A stretch of DNA of 64,000 nt from JAWKWA01 sp041397765 (GCA_041397765.1 JAWKWA010000011.1:62001-126000); one strand, 5' to 3'. Positions 36,095-45,358 are shown, numbered from the stretch's first letter. Numbers and translations are program-made. The notes: a model not told the origin generated them from the letters alone.

Positions 36095-38194
36095 TCAGAC
36101 CACCAGCCATTCATGCATCAGCACGTCGACCGCGACGACATCGGCTTCATAGACGAACAGCGGATTGATCTCCAACTCGGCGATGCTGTCACGAGCGCCG
36201 GCAACCGCCTCCGCGAGACGGGCAATGAGCCGGCCGATCGCCGCGCAGTCGGCACCCGCCGCGCCCCTGAAGCCGGCGAGAAGCTTCGACACCTTGAGGG
36301 TCGCGAGCTTCCGCCCGATCTCGGCCTCGGTGGCCGGCAGCAGCAGCGTGACGCTGTCGCCGACGAGCTCCGTCAGCACGCCGCCCGAGCCGATCATCAG
36401 CGCCATGCCGAATTGCGCATCCGCGCGCACCGAGACGATAAGCTCGGCAAGGGGCCTTTGCTGCATCCGCTCGATGAGGAAGCTGTCGGTCACAGCCTGC
36501 GGATCATGAGCGCGCACAGCTTGGCGCATCTGCGCGACTGCCGCCGCGAGACCATCTCCGTCACCGATCCCGACGGCGACGGCGCCCGCCTCCGATTTGT
36601 GGGCGAGCCGCGGCCCCATCATCTTCAGGACCACCGGATAGCCGAGGCGCTCGCCGGCCGCGACGACATCGGCACCGGCAACGAGCAGACCCTCGGGCAC
36701 CCGCACGCCGAGTGCCGACAGCCGCCGCTTTCCGGCCGCCTCGTCCAGCATCCGCAATCGGCCGGCGGCCCGGGGTGCGAACAGCGCTCCGGCGCGCTCG
36801 CTCGTCCGCCGCTCACGCGCCTCGCTCCACAAGGCCGCAGCGCGCATGGCATTCAGCGCCTCGTTGATCCCCTGCAGGGGCGCGATGCCCTCGTCGACAA
36901 GCATCTCTCGCGTCTCGGCGTCGAGGTTCTCCGGCAATGTCGCGGCGATCGCCGCCGGAATGCCCGTCGCCTTGGCCGCCGCGACGAACGCCTTCGCATC
37001 CGCCAGGTAGAAGGGCTTCGATTCATCGAGGCCCGGCGCCGGATAGTCCTGCACCAGCACCGACTGATCGGCAGCCGACAACGCCATCGCCCGCTCGAAG
37101 ACGGGCCGCGTGAGTGCGCCGTTTCCCCAGATCGGTGTCGTGTAGTCGAGCGGATTTGACACGGTCGCGATCGGCGGCAGCAGCTCGGTCAACTCGGCCT
37201 TGCCTGCCACATCGAACGGCGGGAAATCGAGCCCGATCATCTCGGCATGATCGGCGAGCATGGTCGCGCCACCGCCCGAGCAGGTGAAACCCATCACCCG
37301 GTTGCCCTTGGGAGCGCCACAGATCGTCATGAGCTTCAGCGTCTCGACGAGCTCGGACGGACTCCTGACGCGGATGACGCCGCATCGCGAAAAAAGCGCA
37401 TCATAGAGGTCGTCGGCGCCCGAAAGCGAACCGGTATGGGAGACCGTCAGGCTGGCCCCGACGCGCGACGATCCCGTCTTCAGGGCAACGACCGGCACGC
37501 CGCGCTCCAGCGCCCTGAGGGCCGCCGCCTCGAACGTCCCGATCGTGCGCAGCCCTTCGATATGGATACCGATCGCCCGCACCTTCTCGTGCCCGGCCAG
37601 ATAGTCGACGAAATCCTCGATTGTCAGCACCGCCTGGTTGCCGCCCGAGATCATGTGCGTCAGGGGCAGCGAGCGCTGCGCCATCGTGATGTCGGAGGAC
37701 AGCATGCCGGACTGCGTGACGATCGCCGCGCCCCAGCCGCGCGTGGCGCCGCCATGCGCGAATGGCCACAGCGCGACGCGGTCCAGATAGTTGATGACGC
37801 CGTAGCAATTGGGCCCGACGAGCGCCATGTCGCCGGCCGCCGCGACGAGCGCCTGCTCGAGCTCCGCGCCCTCCCCGCCGGCCTCGCGAAAACCGGCCGT
37901 GTAGCAGACGATGCCGCCCGCGCCGATGCGCGAAAGCTCGACCGTCGCCTCCACCGCCGCGGGTGCCGGCACGGCGAGGAACACCGCGTCCGGGACCTCG
38001 GGAAGATCGGCGATGCTCCGGTGGCACGGCACCCCGCCGAGCGCCTCCCGCTTCGGATTGACCGCGCGCATGATGCCGCCGAAACCGGCGCGGCGCGCTT
38101 CCTTCACTGCCACTTCCGCATCGCGTCCGCCGACGAAGGCGATGGTGCGCGGCGACAGCAGCCTGTCGAGATTGGCTCTTCGCTGCGGTGTCAT
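36095..38194 (-). CDS. ADP-forming acyl-CoA synthetase (acetate-CoA ligase family, fused subunits)
   Basis: A 699-residue fusion: CoA-binding Rossmann domain (1-130, IAFVGGRDAEVAVKEARR, LVGPNCYGVINY), two succinyl-CoA-ligase-like domains with the phosphorylatable histidine in LTVSHTGSLSGADD, and a C-terminal ATP-grasp domain (PVVLKMMGPRLAHKSEAGAV, AELEINPLFVYE). It reversibly forms an acyl-CoA from acid, CoA and ATP with release of ADP. Last gene of the BKACE-led operon, with its ATG overlapping the acyl-CoA dehydrogenase stop. By context it should activate gamma-butyrobetaine or carnitine, a task given to the AMP-forming CaiC in enterobacteria. Confidence 0.9.
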   Translation of the reverse strand: MTPQRRANLDRLLSPRTIAFVGGRDAEVAVKEARRAGFGGIMRAVNPKREALGGVPCHRSIADLPEVPDAVFLAVPAPAAVEATVELSRIGAGGIVCYTAGFREAGGEGAELEQALVAAAGDMALVGPNCYGVINYLDRVALWPFAHGGATRGWGAAIVTQSGMLSSDITMAQRSLPLTHMISGGNQAVLTIEDFVDYLAGHEKVRAIGIHIEGLRTIGTFEAAALRALERGVPVVALKTGSSRVGASLTVSHTGSLSGADDLYDALFSRCGVIRVRSPSELVETLKLMTICGAPKGNRVMGFTCSGGGATMLADHAEMIGLDFPPFDVAGKAELTELLPPIATVSNPLDYTTPIWGNGALTRPVFERAMALSAADQSVLVQDYPAPGLDESKPFYLADAKAFVAAAKATGIPAAIAATLPENLDAETREMLVDEGIAPLQGINEALNAMRAAALWSEARERRTSERAGALFAPRAAGRLRMLDEAAGKRRLSALGVRVPEGLLVAGADVVAAGERLGYPVVLKMMGPRLAHKSEAGAVAVGIGDGDGLAAAVAQMRQAVRAHDPQAVTDSFLIERMQQRPLAELIVSVRADAQFGMALMIGSGGVLTELVGDSVTLLLPATEAEIGRKLATLKVSKLLAGFRGAAGADCAAIGRLIARLAEAVAGARDSIAELEINPLFVYEADVVAVDVLMHEWLVV

Positions 38195-39351
38195 GCGCCG
38201 AGCGGTCGCAGAATGGAGCGCGTGATGATGTGGCGCTGGATCTCCGACGTTCCATCCCAGATCCGTTCCAGCCGTGCATCGCGCCACAGCCGCTGGATCG
38301 GCAATTCCTCCATCAGCCCCATGCCGCCATAGATCTGCACCGTATCGTCGGCGACCCGGTTCAGCATCTCCGAGCAGTAGACCTTGACCATCGCCGCATC
38401 GGCGTCCGTCATCATCGCGCCTTCCGCACGCGCCACCGCGTCGGCGACGAGCAGGTCGGCGGTTCTGAGGCCGATCGCCATGTCGGCGAGCCGGAAGCCC
38501 GTCGCCTGGAACTGCCCGATCGGTTGCCCGAACTGTCTGCGGCTCGCCGCCCATTCGCTTGCAAGGCCGATCAGCCGCTCCGCCTTGCCGCAGCAGCACG
38601 CTCCGACCCAGATCCGCCCCATGCCGAGCCACTTCCCGGCAAGCTCCAGGCCCTGCCCCTCGCTTCCGAGGATCTGGCCGGGCCCCAGTCGCACGTCGTC
38701 GAAGGCGAGCTGGAAGGTCTTGTAGCCGCGATAGCTGACGCAGCGATTGCCTTCCTTGATCTGGAAACCTGGCGTGCCGACATCGACGAGAAATGCAGTG
38801 ATGCGCTTGCGTGGACCGCGCTTCGTCTCGTCGACACCCGTCGCCGCGAAGACGATGGCGAAATCGGGCATCGAGGGACCGGAGATGAAATGCTTGGAGC
38901 CGTTGAGGATCCAGTCGTCGCCGTCGCGCCGCGCATTCGACTTCATGCCCATCACGTCGGAGCCCGCCTCGGGTTCGGTCAGCGCGAACAGCTCGCGTTT
39001 CTGCGCCCGCACGCATGGCAGCAGATAGCGCTCCACCTGGTCGCCCTCGCAGGCGAGCAGGATCTCCGTCGGCCGTCCGATCCAGGAATGCAGCGCATGA
39101 CTGGTCTTGCCGTATTCCCGCTCGACGACCATCATCGCCTGCTTGGAGAGACCGCCGCCGCCGACCGATTCGGGCAGGTTCGCCGAATAGAGACCGGCCG
39201 CGATGGCACGCTTTTCGATCTGTCGGCCGAGCTCCTCCGGCACCTCGCCGAGCCGGTCGACCATCTCCTCGTGCGGATAGATCTCCGCCTCCATGAAGGC
39301 GCGCACGGTTGCGAGCAGGAGCTCGGTCTCATGGGTCGTCGTCGTGCTCAT
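38191..39351 (-). CDS. Acyl-CoA dehydrogenase (candidate gamma-butyrobetainyl-CoA dehydrogenase)
   Basis: A 386-residue FAD enzyme introducing an alpha-beta double bond, with electrons going to ETF. Family motifs: FALTEPEAGSDVMGMKSNA, WILNGSKHFISG, RRQFGQPIGQFQATGF, and DTVQIYGGMGLMEELPIQRLWRDA. The position of the catalytic base reads IWDGTSEIQR, with Asp where most members have Glu (YEGT). Overlaps by ATGA both the upstream permease and the downstream ligase. In this operon it would turn gamma-butyrobetainyl-CoA into crotonobetainyl-CoA. Confidence 0.92.
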   Translation of the reverse strand: MSTTTTHETELLLATVRAFMEAEIYPHEEMVDRLGEVPEELGRQIEKRAIAAGLYSANLPESVGGGGLSKQAMMVVEREYGKTSHALHSWIGRPTEILLACEGDQVERYLLPCVRAQKRELFALTEPEAGSDVMGMKSNARRDGDDWILNGSKHFISGPSMPDFAIVFAATGVDETKRGPRKRITAFLVDVGTPGFQIKEGNRCVSYRGYKTFQLAFDDVRLGPGQILGSEGQGLELAGKWLGMGRIWVGACCCGKAERLIGLASEWAASRRQFGQPIGQFQATGFRLADMAIGLRTADLLVADAVARAEGAMMTDADAAMVKVYCSEMLNRVADDTVQIYGGMGLMEELPIQRLWRDARLERIWDGTSEIQRHIITRSILRPLGA

Positions 39352-40157
39352 GAGGCCTCTTGTGATGATCGTGACGTGCGGTTTCTGCGGGCGATGAGCG
39401 CCTGCGCGAGGAAGAAGACGAGCGTGATCGCGATCAGCACCACGGCGGCCGCCGCCACGGTCGGATCGGTATTCTCGCGGATGCCGTTCCACATGCGTCG
39501 CGGCAGCGTGTAGATGCCGAACTTCGACAGAAACAGCGCGACCACGATCTCGTCCCACGATGCGATGAAGGCGAAGATCGCCCCCGCCAGCATGCCCGGC
39601 CGGATCGACGGCAGGATCACACGGCGCATCGTCGTCCATTGCGACGCGCCGAGACTGCGCGACGCCTGCTCGAGGCGCTGATCGAAGCCGGCGAGCGAGG
39701 CCGAAACCGTGATGAGCACCAGCGGCGCCGCGAGCACCGTATGCGCGAGGATCAGCCCGGCATATGTATCGATGAGGCCGAGCGGCACGAACAACCGGTA
39801 GAGCGCCATCGCCGAAATGATCGGTGGCACGACGAGGGGAAGCAAGAGGAAGGCGCGCACGGCCTCCCCGGCTCGTGACGCGATGCGCCACAGGCCGATA
39901 GCGCAAAGCGTGCCGATGGCGGTCGCCAGCACCGCCGAGACGATGGCGACGACGCCGCTCTGCCAGAAGCTCGACATCCATTCCCGCGAGGAGAACAGAT
40001 GCGCGAAATGCCGGAGCGAAAGCTCGCCCTCGGGCATGGAGAGGAACCGTTTCGGCGTCAGCGACACCGGGATCGAGACGAGCGCCGGCGCCACCAGGAA
40101 CGCCAGCAGCAGCCAAGCCCAAGCGCCGTTCAGTCGTTCGAGCAGGCCTCGCCTCAT
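39348..40157 (-). CDS. ABC transporter permease (PotC-like)
   Basis: A 269-residue inner-membrane permease with six helices and the cytoplasmic EAA loop, ASRSLGASQWTTMRRVILPSIRPGMLAGA, which docks to the ATPase. N-terminal helix WAWLLLAFLVAPALVSIPV; PHRFLSMPEG-like periplasmic segment typical for spermidine/putrescine-type PotC. Starts in an ATGA overlap with the first permease and ends in one with the acyl-CoA dehydrogenase. Serves the importer inferred to take up gamma-butyrobetaine or carnitine. Confidence 0.92.
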   Translation of the reverse strand: MRRGLLERLNGAWAWLLLAFLVAPALVSIPVSLTPKRFLSMPEGELSLRHFAHLFSSREWMSSFWQSGVVAIVSAVLATAIGTLCAIGLWRIASRAGEAVRAFLLLPLVVPPIISAMALYRLFVPLGLIDTYAGLILAHTVLAAPLVLITVSASLAGFDQRLEQASRSLGASQWTTMRRVILPSIRPGMLAGAIFAFIASWDEIVVALFLSKFGIYTLPRRMWNGIRENTDPTVAAAAVVLIAITLVFFLAQALIARRNRTSRSSQEAS

Positions 40158-41005
40158 CGCCGCATGCCTCCGAACACCGCCGAAAGCTTCATGAAGCGCG
40201 ACATGACGAAGAGAAGCGCCAGCACGCCGAGCAGCATCAGCGTGGCGAGCATCGCCGCCGTGCCCCATCTGAGCGTGACCAGGATCTGCACGGAGATGTA
40301 CTCGGCCACCATCATCACCTTGCCGCCGCCGAGCACGGCCGGCGTCACGTAGAAGCCGAGCGACAGGATGAAGACGAGCAGCGAGGCGGCGACGACCCCG
40401 GGCTTCGTCATCGGCAGATAGACGCGCCAGAAGGTCTGGGCGCCGTTCGCCCCCAGGCTGCGCGAGGCCGACAGCACGCGCCGGTCGATGCTCATCATCG
40501 AGGCGAGCAGCGGCAGCACCGCATAGGGGATCATGTAGTGGACCATGCCGATCAGCACGCCGAGCTCGTTGCGCATGAACTCGACCGGCTGGGAGACGAT
40601 GCCGGCGGCGATCAGCGTATTGTTCACGAGCCCATTGCGTCCGAGCAGCATCAGCCAGGAGAAGGTCCTGACCAGCACCGAGATCCAGAAGGACACCAGC
40701 ACGAAGCTCAGCATCCAGTTCCGGTTGCCGTCCGCCGCATTGGCCATGGCATAGGCGATCGAGTAGCCGAGCAGCACCGAGAGGACCGTCGTGATCACGC
40801 AGATCCTGACCGTGGTCCACAGGATCACGACGAGATTGCTGGATGTCGCGAGCGCCGCATAGTTGCCAAGGCCGGGCTTGGGCTCGGTCACGCTCAGCCA
40901 CAGCACGTTGAGGATGGGTCCGAGGAACAGCACCGCGACGAGCAGGAGGAACGGCATCACGAGAAGCCATCCCGAGCTGTTGCGTCCCGAAATGATGCCG
41001 TTCAC
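40154..41005 (-). CDS. ABC transporter permease (PotB-like)
   Basis: A 283-residue six-helix permease. The EAA motif is SASRSLGANGAQTFWRVYLPMTKPGVVAAS. N-terminal hydrophobic stretch WLLVMPFLLLVAVLFLGPILNVLWLS, then ILWTTVRICVITTVLSVLLGYS. I chose the GTG start (VNGIISGRN) since upstream residues in this frame are Arg-rich and unlike the family. It lies 70 bases after the binding-protein gene and overlaps the second permease by four bases. Confidence 0.9.
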   Translation of the reverse strand: MNGIISGRNSSGWLLVMPFLLLVAVLFLGPILNVLWLSVTEPKPGLGNYAALATSSNLVVILWTTVRICVITTVLSVLLGYSIAYAMANAADGNRNWMLSFVLVSFWISVLVRTFSWLMLLGRNGLVNNTLIAAGIVSQPVEFMRNELGVLIGMVHYMIPYAVLPLLASMMSIDRRVLSASRSLGANGAQTFWRVYLPMTKPGVVAASLLVFILSLGFYVTPAVLGGGKVMMVAEYISVQILVTLRWGTAAMLATLMLLGVLALLFVMSRFMKLSAVFGGMRR

Positions 41006-41075
41006 GGATGGGGCCCTCGCGCAGCCTGGCAGGACGAACAACCGGCGGCGGCGAGGCTGCCGCCGCCGGAAGATG

Positions 41076-42184
41076 TCAGCTGATCGCCTCAAGATAGGCG
41101 TTGACGGCATCGCCGCCGTGCATGCCCCACCAGTTGGGATCGTTGTAGACGATCTTGTCGATGTTCATCGCCGAGGTGATGGCATAGGGCTGCTGGCCTT
41201 CGGGGATCTGCGCGAACGCCTCCGGATTGGCCGGCGTCATGCCGAGGCAGTCGAGAATGGTGAGCTGCGAGGGCACTTCCTGGGCCGTGGCGATGAACTT
41301 CATCACCGCATCGCGGCCTGCCGGATTGCCTTTCGGCACGATATAGGCGCCAGGCATGGCGAGCGCCTCGTTCATCACCAGCTTGTAGCGGCCATTGGTG
41401 TCGTTCTCGATGTTCCGGCCGCGATTCTGCCAGATCATGCCCATCGACACTTCGCCGTTCACCACCATGGAGTGGGCGTCCGAGCCCGATCCCCAATAGA
41501 TGCTGTCGTCCTTGATCGCCTTGATGCGGGCGAGCGCGCGATCCATGTCGAGCGGATAGAGCTTGTCCTTCGGCACGCCGTCGGCGAGCAGCGCCCCCTC
41601 GAGCGCACCATTGGCCCACTTGTAGAGCGAGCGCTTGCCCGGGAACTTCTTGGTGTCGAAGAAATCCGCCCAGCCGCTCGGCGGATTCTCGCCATAAGCC
41701 TGCGTGTCGTAGACATAGGCATAGCCGTAGAGGATGACGGAGATGCCGTATTCGAGCGCATATTGCGGCAGCGTCCGCTCCTTGGAGACGATACCGTAGT
41801 CGATCGCCTCGAGCGCGCCTGCCGGCCCGAGCGCCACCGCGTCGAACAGATCGGCGTCGCACACGTCTGCCGTCACATTGCCGCTGTCGACCATCTCCTT
41901 GATCTTGCCCTGCAGCGGCCCCGACGTGTCGAAGCGCAGCGGCATGCCGGTCTTGGCGGTGAACGGCTCACCGATCGCCTTGCCGTGGCACTCTTCCGAC
42001 TGCCCGCCCCAGTTCCACATCACGATCTCGTTGGCGGCCGCCTCTGCATCGCCAGCCAGCACCGCCTGGCTCGCGACCCGGCCATGCCGCAGAGCACGAG
42101 GAAGGTGCGGCGATCCATGCGGCCGTCCTTCAGCGCCCTTGCACCATCCGCGAGCATCTCGCGCATGAACTGCTTGTCGTGCAT
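41076..42184 (-). CDS. Periplasmic solute-binding protein (PotD-like), frameshifted in the signal peptide
   Basis: The mature part (AANEIVMWNWGGQSEECHGK, FTAKTGMPLRFDTSGPLQGK, ADVCDADLFDAV, YVYDTQAYGENPPSGWADFFD) is a complete spermidine/putrescine-type binding protein. Its translation start is the ATG at 42184 behind AAGGAGGAAACGGA, giving MHDKQFMREML and RMDRRTFLVLCGMAG, a twin-arginine-like signal. At about 42086-42090 the frame is lost: GCCGGGTCGCG would need one more G to continue as GVASQAVLAGDA. So a single missing G in a G run separates signal peptide from mature protein. The aromatic-rich N-terminus (MWNW) suits quaternary-amine binding. Confidence 0.82.
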
Positions 42185-42260
42185 TCCGTTTCCTCCTTGC
42201 AGATCGGGCCTGTTGTGCCCGGCATTGCCCGCCCGCCCGCAAGTGCGGATCGGCGGGAAA

Positions 42261-43265
42261 TCACTGATCCTCGAGCCTGACGGCTGCCGCGTCCGACCAG
42301 TCGAGATCGACCTCGCTGCCCTCCGCGAGCGGCTCGCCGCTGCGCCAGGCATCCACGTCGACCTCCAGATCCTCCATCCCCGGAACCGCCACGGCATATT
42401 TGAGGAGCGCGCCGAAATAGGTCACGGTCCGCACCGTGCCCGAAAGCCGCGCCCTGCCGGCGTCCTTCCCCTTCGGCCGGACGTCGATGCGCTCCGGTCT
42501 GAGGGCGTGGAGGCGGCCCGCCTGCATGACGAAGTTCGACTTGCCGAGGAAGCTTGCGGCAAAGCGTGTGCGCGGCCGCCGATAGAGCTCCTCGGGCGAT
42601 CCGACCTGCTCGACCCGCCCGGCCCGCATGATGACGATGCGATCCGACATCGACAGCGCCTCCTCCTGGTCGTGCGTGACGTAGACGAACGTCGTGCCGA
42701 CCCGGCGGTGGATGTCCTTCAGCTGCTGCTGGACCTCGATGCGCAGCTTCTTGTCGAGCGCGCCGAGCGGCTCGTCGAGCAGCAGCACAGGCGGCGAGAA
42801 GCAGAGCGCCCTGGCGAGCGCGACACGCTGCTGCTGGCCACCCGAGAGCTGCACCGGATAGCGGTCGTGGAACTGGCCGAGCTGGACGAGATCGAGCATC
42901 TCGCCAACGCGCGCGTCGATTTCGTCCCGCGCGCGACGGCGCACGTCGAGCGGATAGGCGATGTTCTGGCGCACCGTCATATGCGGGAACAGGGCATAGC
43001 CTTGGAACACCATGCCGAAATTGCGCTTCTCCGGAGGCACCCCGGCGATCGACCGGCCATCGAGCAGGATGTCGCCCTCGGTGATGTCGAGAAAGCCCGC
43101 GATCATCATCAAGAGCGTCGTCTTGCCCGAGCCCGAGGGACCGAGCAGCGTCAGGAACTCGCCACGCCGGATGGCGAGATCGACATGCTCGGCCGCGGTG
43201 AAACCGCCGAAGCGCTTGGTCAGCCTCTTCAGCTCCAGCCCGCCGATGCCGCCTTCAGCCGTCAT
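42261..43265 (-). CDS. ABC transporter ATP-binding protein (PotA-like)
   Basis: A 334-residue ATPase with Walker A LLGPSGSGKTTLLMMIAG, Q-loop GMVFQGYALFPHM, signature LSGGQQQRVALARAL, Walker B VLLLDEPLGALD and H-loop VTHDQEEALSMSD, followed by a TOBE domain from about residue 250. This is the PotA/CysA-type ATPase of the polyamine-type importer. It begins in an ATGA overlap with the BKACE gene and precedes the binding protein. Confidence 0.95.
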   Translation of the reverse strand: MTAEGGIGGLELKRLTKRFGGFTAAEHVDLAIRRGEFLTLLGPSGSGKTTLLMMIAGFLDITEGDILLDGRSIAGVPPEKRNFGMVFQGYALFPHMTVRQNIAYPLDVRRRARDEIDARVGEMLDLVQLGQFHDRYPVQLSGGQQQRVALARALCFSPPVLLLDEPLGALDKKLRIEVQQQLKDIHRRVGTTFVYVTHDQEEALSMSDRIVIMRAGRVEQVGSPEELYRRPRTRFAASFLGKSNFVMQAGRLHALRPERIDVRPKGKDAGRARLSGTVRTVTYFGALLKYAVAVPGMEDLEVDVDAWRSGEPLAEGSEVDLDWSDAAAVRLEDQ

Positions 43266-44158
43266 GCCGCCGTGTCCGCTCCGCGAAGCTTCAGCTTGTT
43301 GCGTGCCGCCTGCGGCGAGAGCACCCGCGCGCCCATGCGTTCGACGATGCCGCGCGCCCGCTCGACAAGCTGCGCATTGGTCGCGAGCACGCCGCGGTCG
43401 AGATAGATGTTGTCCTCGAGCCCGACGCGGACATTGCCGCCGAGCGCCACCGCGGCGGCCGCCATCGGCATCTGCATGCGGCTGATGCCGAAGCCGGCCC
43501 AGCTTGCGCCGTCGGGAAGCTGCGCCTTCATGGCCGCCATGGTCTCGACGGTCTGCTCGGCTCCCCATGGAATGCCGAGGCAGATCTGGAACATCGGCGG
43601 CGCCGCGATCAGTCCCTCGGCGACCATCGCCTTGGCGAAGCGGATGTGACCGAGCTCGAACACCTCGAGCTCTGGCTTCACGCCCCACTCCTTCGTGAGC
43701 GCCGCCATGCGCCTGAGGATCGGTGGCGTCGAGATGTAGATCGTATCCTCGTTGCCGAAATTGAGCGTGCCGCAGTCGAGCGAGCAGATCTCCGGCAGGC
43801 AGTCCTTCACATGCGCGAGGCGCTCGTCCGGACCGATCATGTCGGTGCCGGGCCCGGGCATCGCCCAGTCGTCCTTCGATGGTGTCCAGTCGCCGCCCAT
43901 GCCGGCCGTCAGATTGACGACGATGTCGGTGCCGGACTGGCGGACGCGGTCGACCACCTCGCGGAACAGCTTGGGATCGCGCGAGCCCCGGCCCGTCGCC
44001 GGGTCGCGGACATGGATGTGGGCGACGGACGCCCCGGCCTTCGCCGCCTCGATCGCCTCGCGCGCGATCGCCTCCGGCGTCACGGGAACATGCGGGCTGA
44101 TATGGGTGGTATTGCCCGCACCTGTCACCGCACAGGTGAGCACCACGTCGAAGTTCAT
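43262..44158 (-). CDS. BKACE beta-keto acid cleavage enzyme (candidate 3-dehydrocarnitine cleavage)
   Basis: A 298-residue DUF849/BKACE TIM-barrel enzyme that cleaves a beta-keto acid with acetyl-CoA, giving acetoacetate and a new acyl-CoA. Zinc ligands lie in ASVAHIHVRDPATGRGS (His-x-His) and in SLDCGTLNFG/ELEVFELGHI. The DWTPSKDDWAMPGPGTDMIG and TNAQLVERARGIVERMG segments are family-typical. With L-carnitine dehydrogenase encoded next to it and a GATase-AraC regulator between, its substrate should be 3-dehydrocarnitine, yielding betainyl-CoA and acetoacetate. First gene of the seven-gene leftward operon; GGGAGGAG precedes the ATG. Confidence 0.88.
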   Translation of the reverse strand: MNFDVVLTCAVTGAGNTTHISPHVPVTPEAIAREAIEAAKAGASVAHIHVRDPATGRGSRDPKLFREVVDRVRQSGTDIVVNLTAGMGGDWTPSKDDWAMPGPGTDMIGPDERLAHVKDCLPEICSLDCGTLNFGNEDTIYISTPPILRRMAALTKEWGVKPELEVFELGHIRFAKAMVAEGLIAAPPMFQICLGIPWGAEQTVETMAAMKAQLPDGASWAGFGISRMQMPMAAAAVALGGNVRVGLEDNIYLDRGVLATNAQLVERARGIVERMGARVLSPQAARNKLKLRGADTAA

Positions 44159-44216
44159 GGCGTTTCTCCTCCCGCTACCGTTTTTCGTCATCTTGAGGCG
44201 CGCTTGCCGGTTCCCT

Positions 44217-44239
44217 GTCAGAATTTCGACTGATATGAT
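44217..44239 (+). promoter_or_regulatory. Candidate -10 box and dyad upstream of the AraC-type regulator
   Basis: TATGAT (44234-44239) lies only six bases before the regulator's ATG, and no ribosome site is visible, so its mRNA may be leaderless. Just upstream, GTCAGAATTTCGAC (44217-44230) is an imperfect palindrome (10 of 14 symmetric) in the 87-base divergent spacer and is a possible regulator site. Confidence 0.35.
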
Positions 44240-44245
44240 CCGCCG

Positions 44246-45358
44246 ATGTCGAAAAACCGCACGAGCGAAACGCCTGCGCCTGTCGCCGCTTCGAGCGCCA
44301 CCGCGACGCCCGAGCGCATGACCTTCCTCGTCGTGCCGCGCTTCAACATGGCGACCATGATCACGATGATCGAGGTGATGCGCATCGCCAACTACCTCTC
44401 GCCGGCACCGCTCTATGCATGGCAGATCGTGTCTTTCGACGGACCGCAGGTCGTCGCCTCGAACGGGCTGACGGTCGGTGCGCCCGCTCCGGCCGACCAC
44501 TGCCGCCGTGGAGACACGCTGTTCGTGCTGGCGAGCTGGAATGCCGAGTCCTATCGCAATCCCGCGACGCTCAACTGGCTTCGCCGCAGCGCACGCGCCG
44601 GCGCCCGGCTCTGCTCGGTCGAGCTCGGCTGCTATCTGATGGCGCGCGCCGGCCTGCTCGCCGACCGGCGCTCGACCACGCACTGGTCGTGGCTGTCGGG
44701 TTTCCAGGAGGAGTTCGGCGAGGTCGATGTCTGCGAGCAGCTCTTTACCATCGACGGCCAGTTGCTGACCTGTGCCGGCGGCATTGCCGGCGTCGACCTC
44801 ATGCTGAGCGTGGTCGGCGACCGTCATGGCGAGCGGCTGGCGGGCGAGATCGCCGACCAGATGCTTCATCATCCGATCCGCCCGGCCGCCGCCCCCCAGC
44901 GCCGCACCATGGGTCGCGGCATGGACATGCTCTCACCGGTCCTGCGCGAGGCCATCACGCTCATCGAGAAGAACATCGCCGATCCGATGTCGGTGCCTCG
45001 GATCGCCGCCGAACTCGGCGTCTCGCAACGCCAGCTCGAGCGCCAGTTCAAGGCCAAGATCGGTTGCTCCGTTGTCCAGTTCGGGCTTCTGTTGCGCCTC
45101 CAGCATGCTCGCGTGCTGCTCATCTCGACGACGCTGTCGGTGCGCGAGATCGCCGCCGCATCGGGCTTCAACACGCTGTCGCACTTCGCCTATTCGTTCG
45201 GCAAATGCTTCGGGCGTCGGCCCTCCGACTACCGCCAGGCCTGGCCGGAGAAGGATGCCGCGCCGAGCTGGCCGGGCACGCTCTCGAACTTTCTCGAGGC
45301 GCTCGAGAACAGAGGCTCGGCCAAGCCCATGCAGATCGCGCGCAAGTCGGGTCGCTGA
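44246..45358 (+). CDS. GATase1-like AraC family regulator (CdhR/GbdR type)
   Basis: A 370-residue activator: residues ~25-200 form the DJ-1/PfpI-like amidotransferase-type sensor (FLVVPRFNMATMITMIEVMR, CSVELGCYLMARAGLLADRR, TTHWSW, TCAGGIAGVDLML), and residues ~235-335 the AraC DNA-binding domain (MSVPRIAAELGVSQRQLERQF, LSVREIAAASGFNTLSHFAYSF, GRRPSDYRQ). This architecture is that of regulators of glycine betaine, carnitine and sarcosine breakdown in pseudomonads and rhizobia. It stands between the BKACE operon and the carnitine dehydrogenase pair, which it presumably switches on in response to carnitine or a derivative. Confidence 0.92.
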   Translation: MSKNRTSETPAPVAASSATATPERMTFLVVPRFNMATMITMIEVMRIANYLSPAPLYAWQIVSFDGPQVVASNGLTVGAPAPADHCRRGDTLFVLASWNAESYRNPATLNWLRRSARAGARLCSVELGCYLMARAGLLADRRSTTHWSWLSGFQEEFGEVDVCEQLFTIDGQLLTCAGGIAGVDLMLSVVGDRHGERLAGEIADQMLHHPIRPAAAPQRRTMGRGMDMLSPVLREAITLIEKNIADPMSVPRIAAELGVSQRQLERQFKAKIGCSVVQFGLLLRLQHARVLLISTTLSVREIAAASGFNTLSHFAYSFGKCFGRRPSDYRQAWPEKDAAPSWPGTLSNFLEALENRGSAKPMQIARKSGR

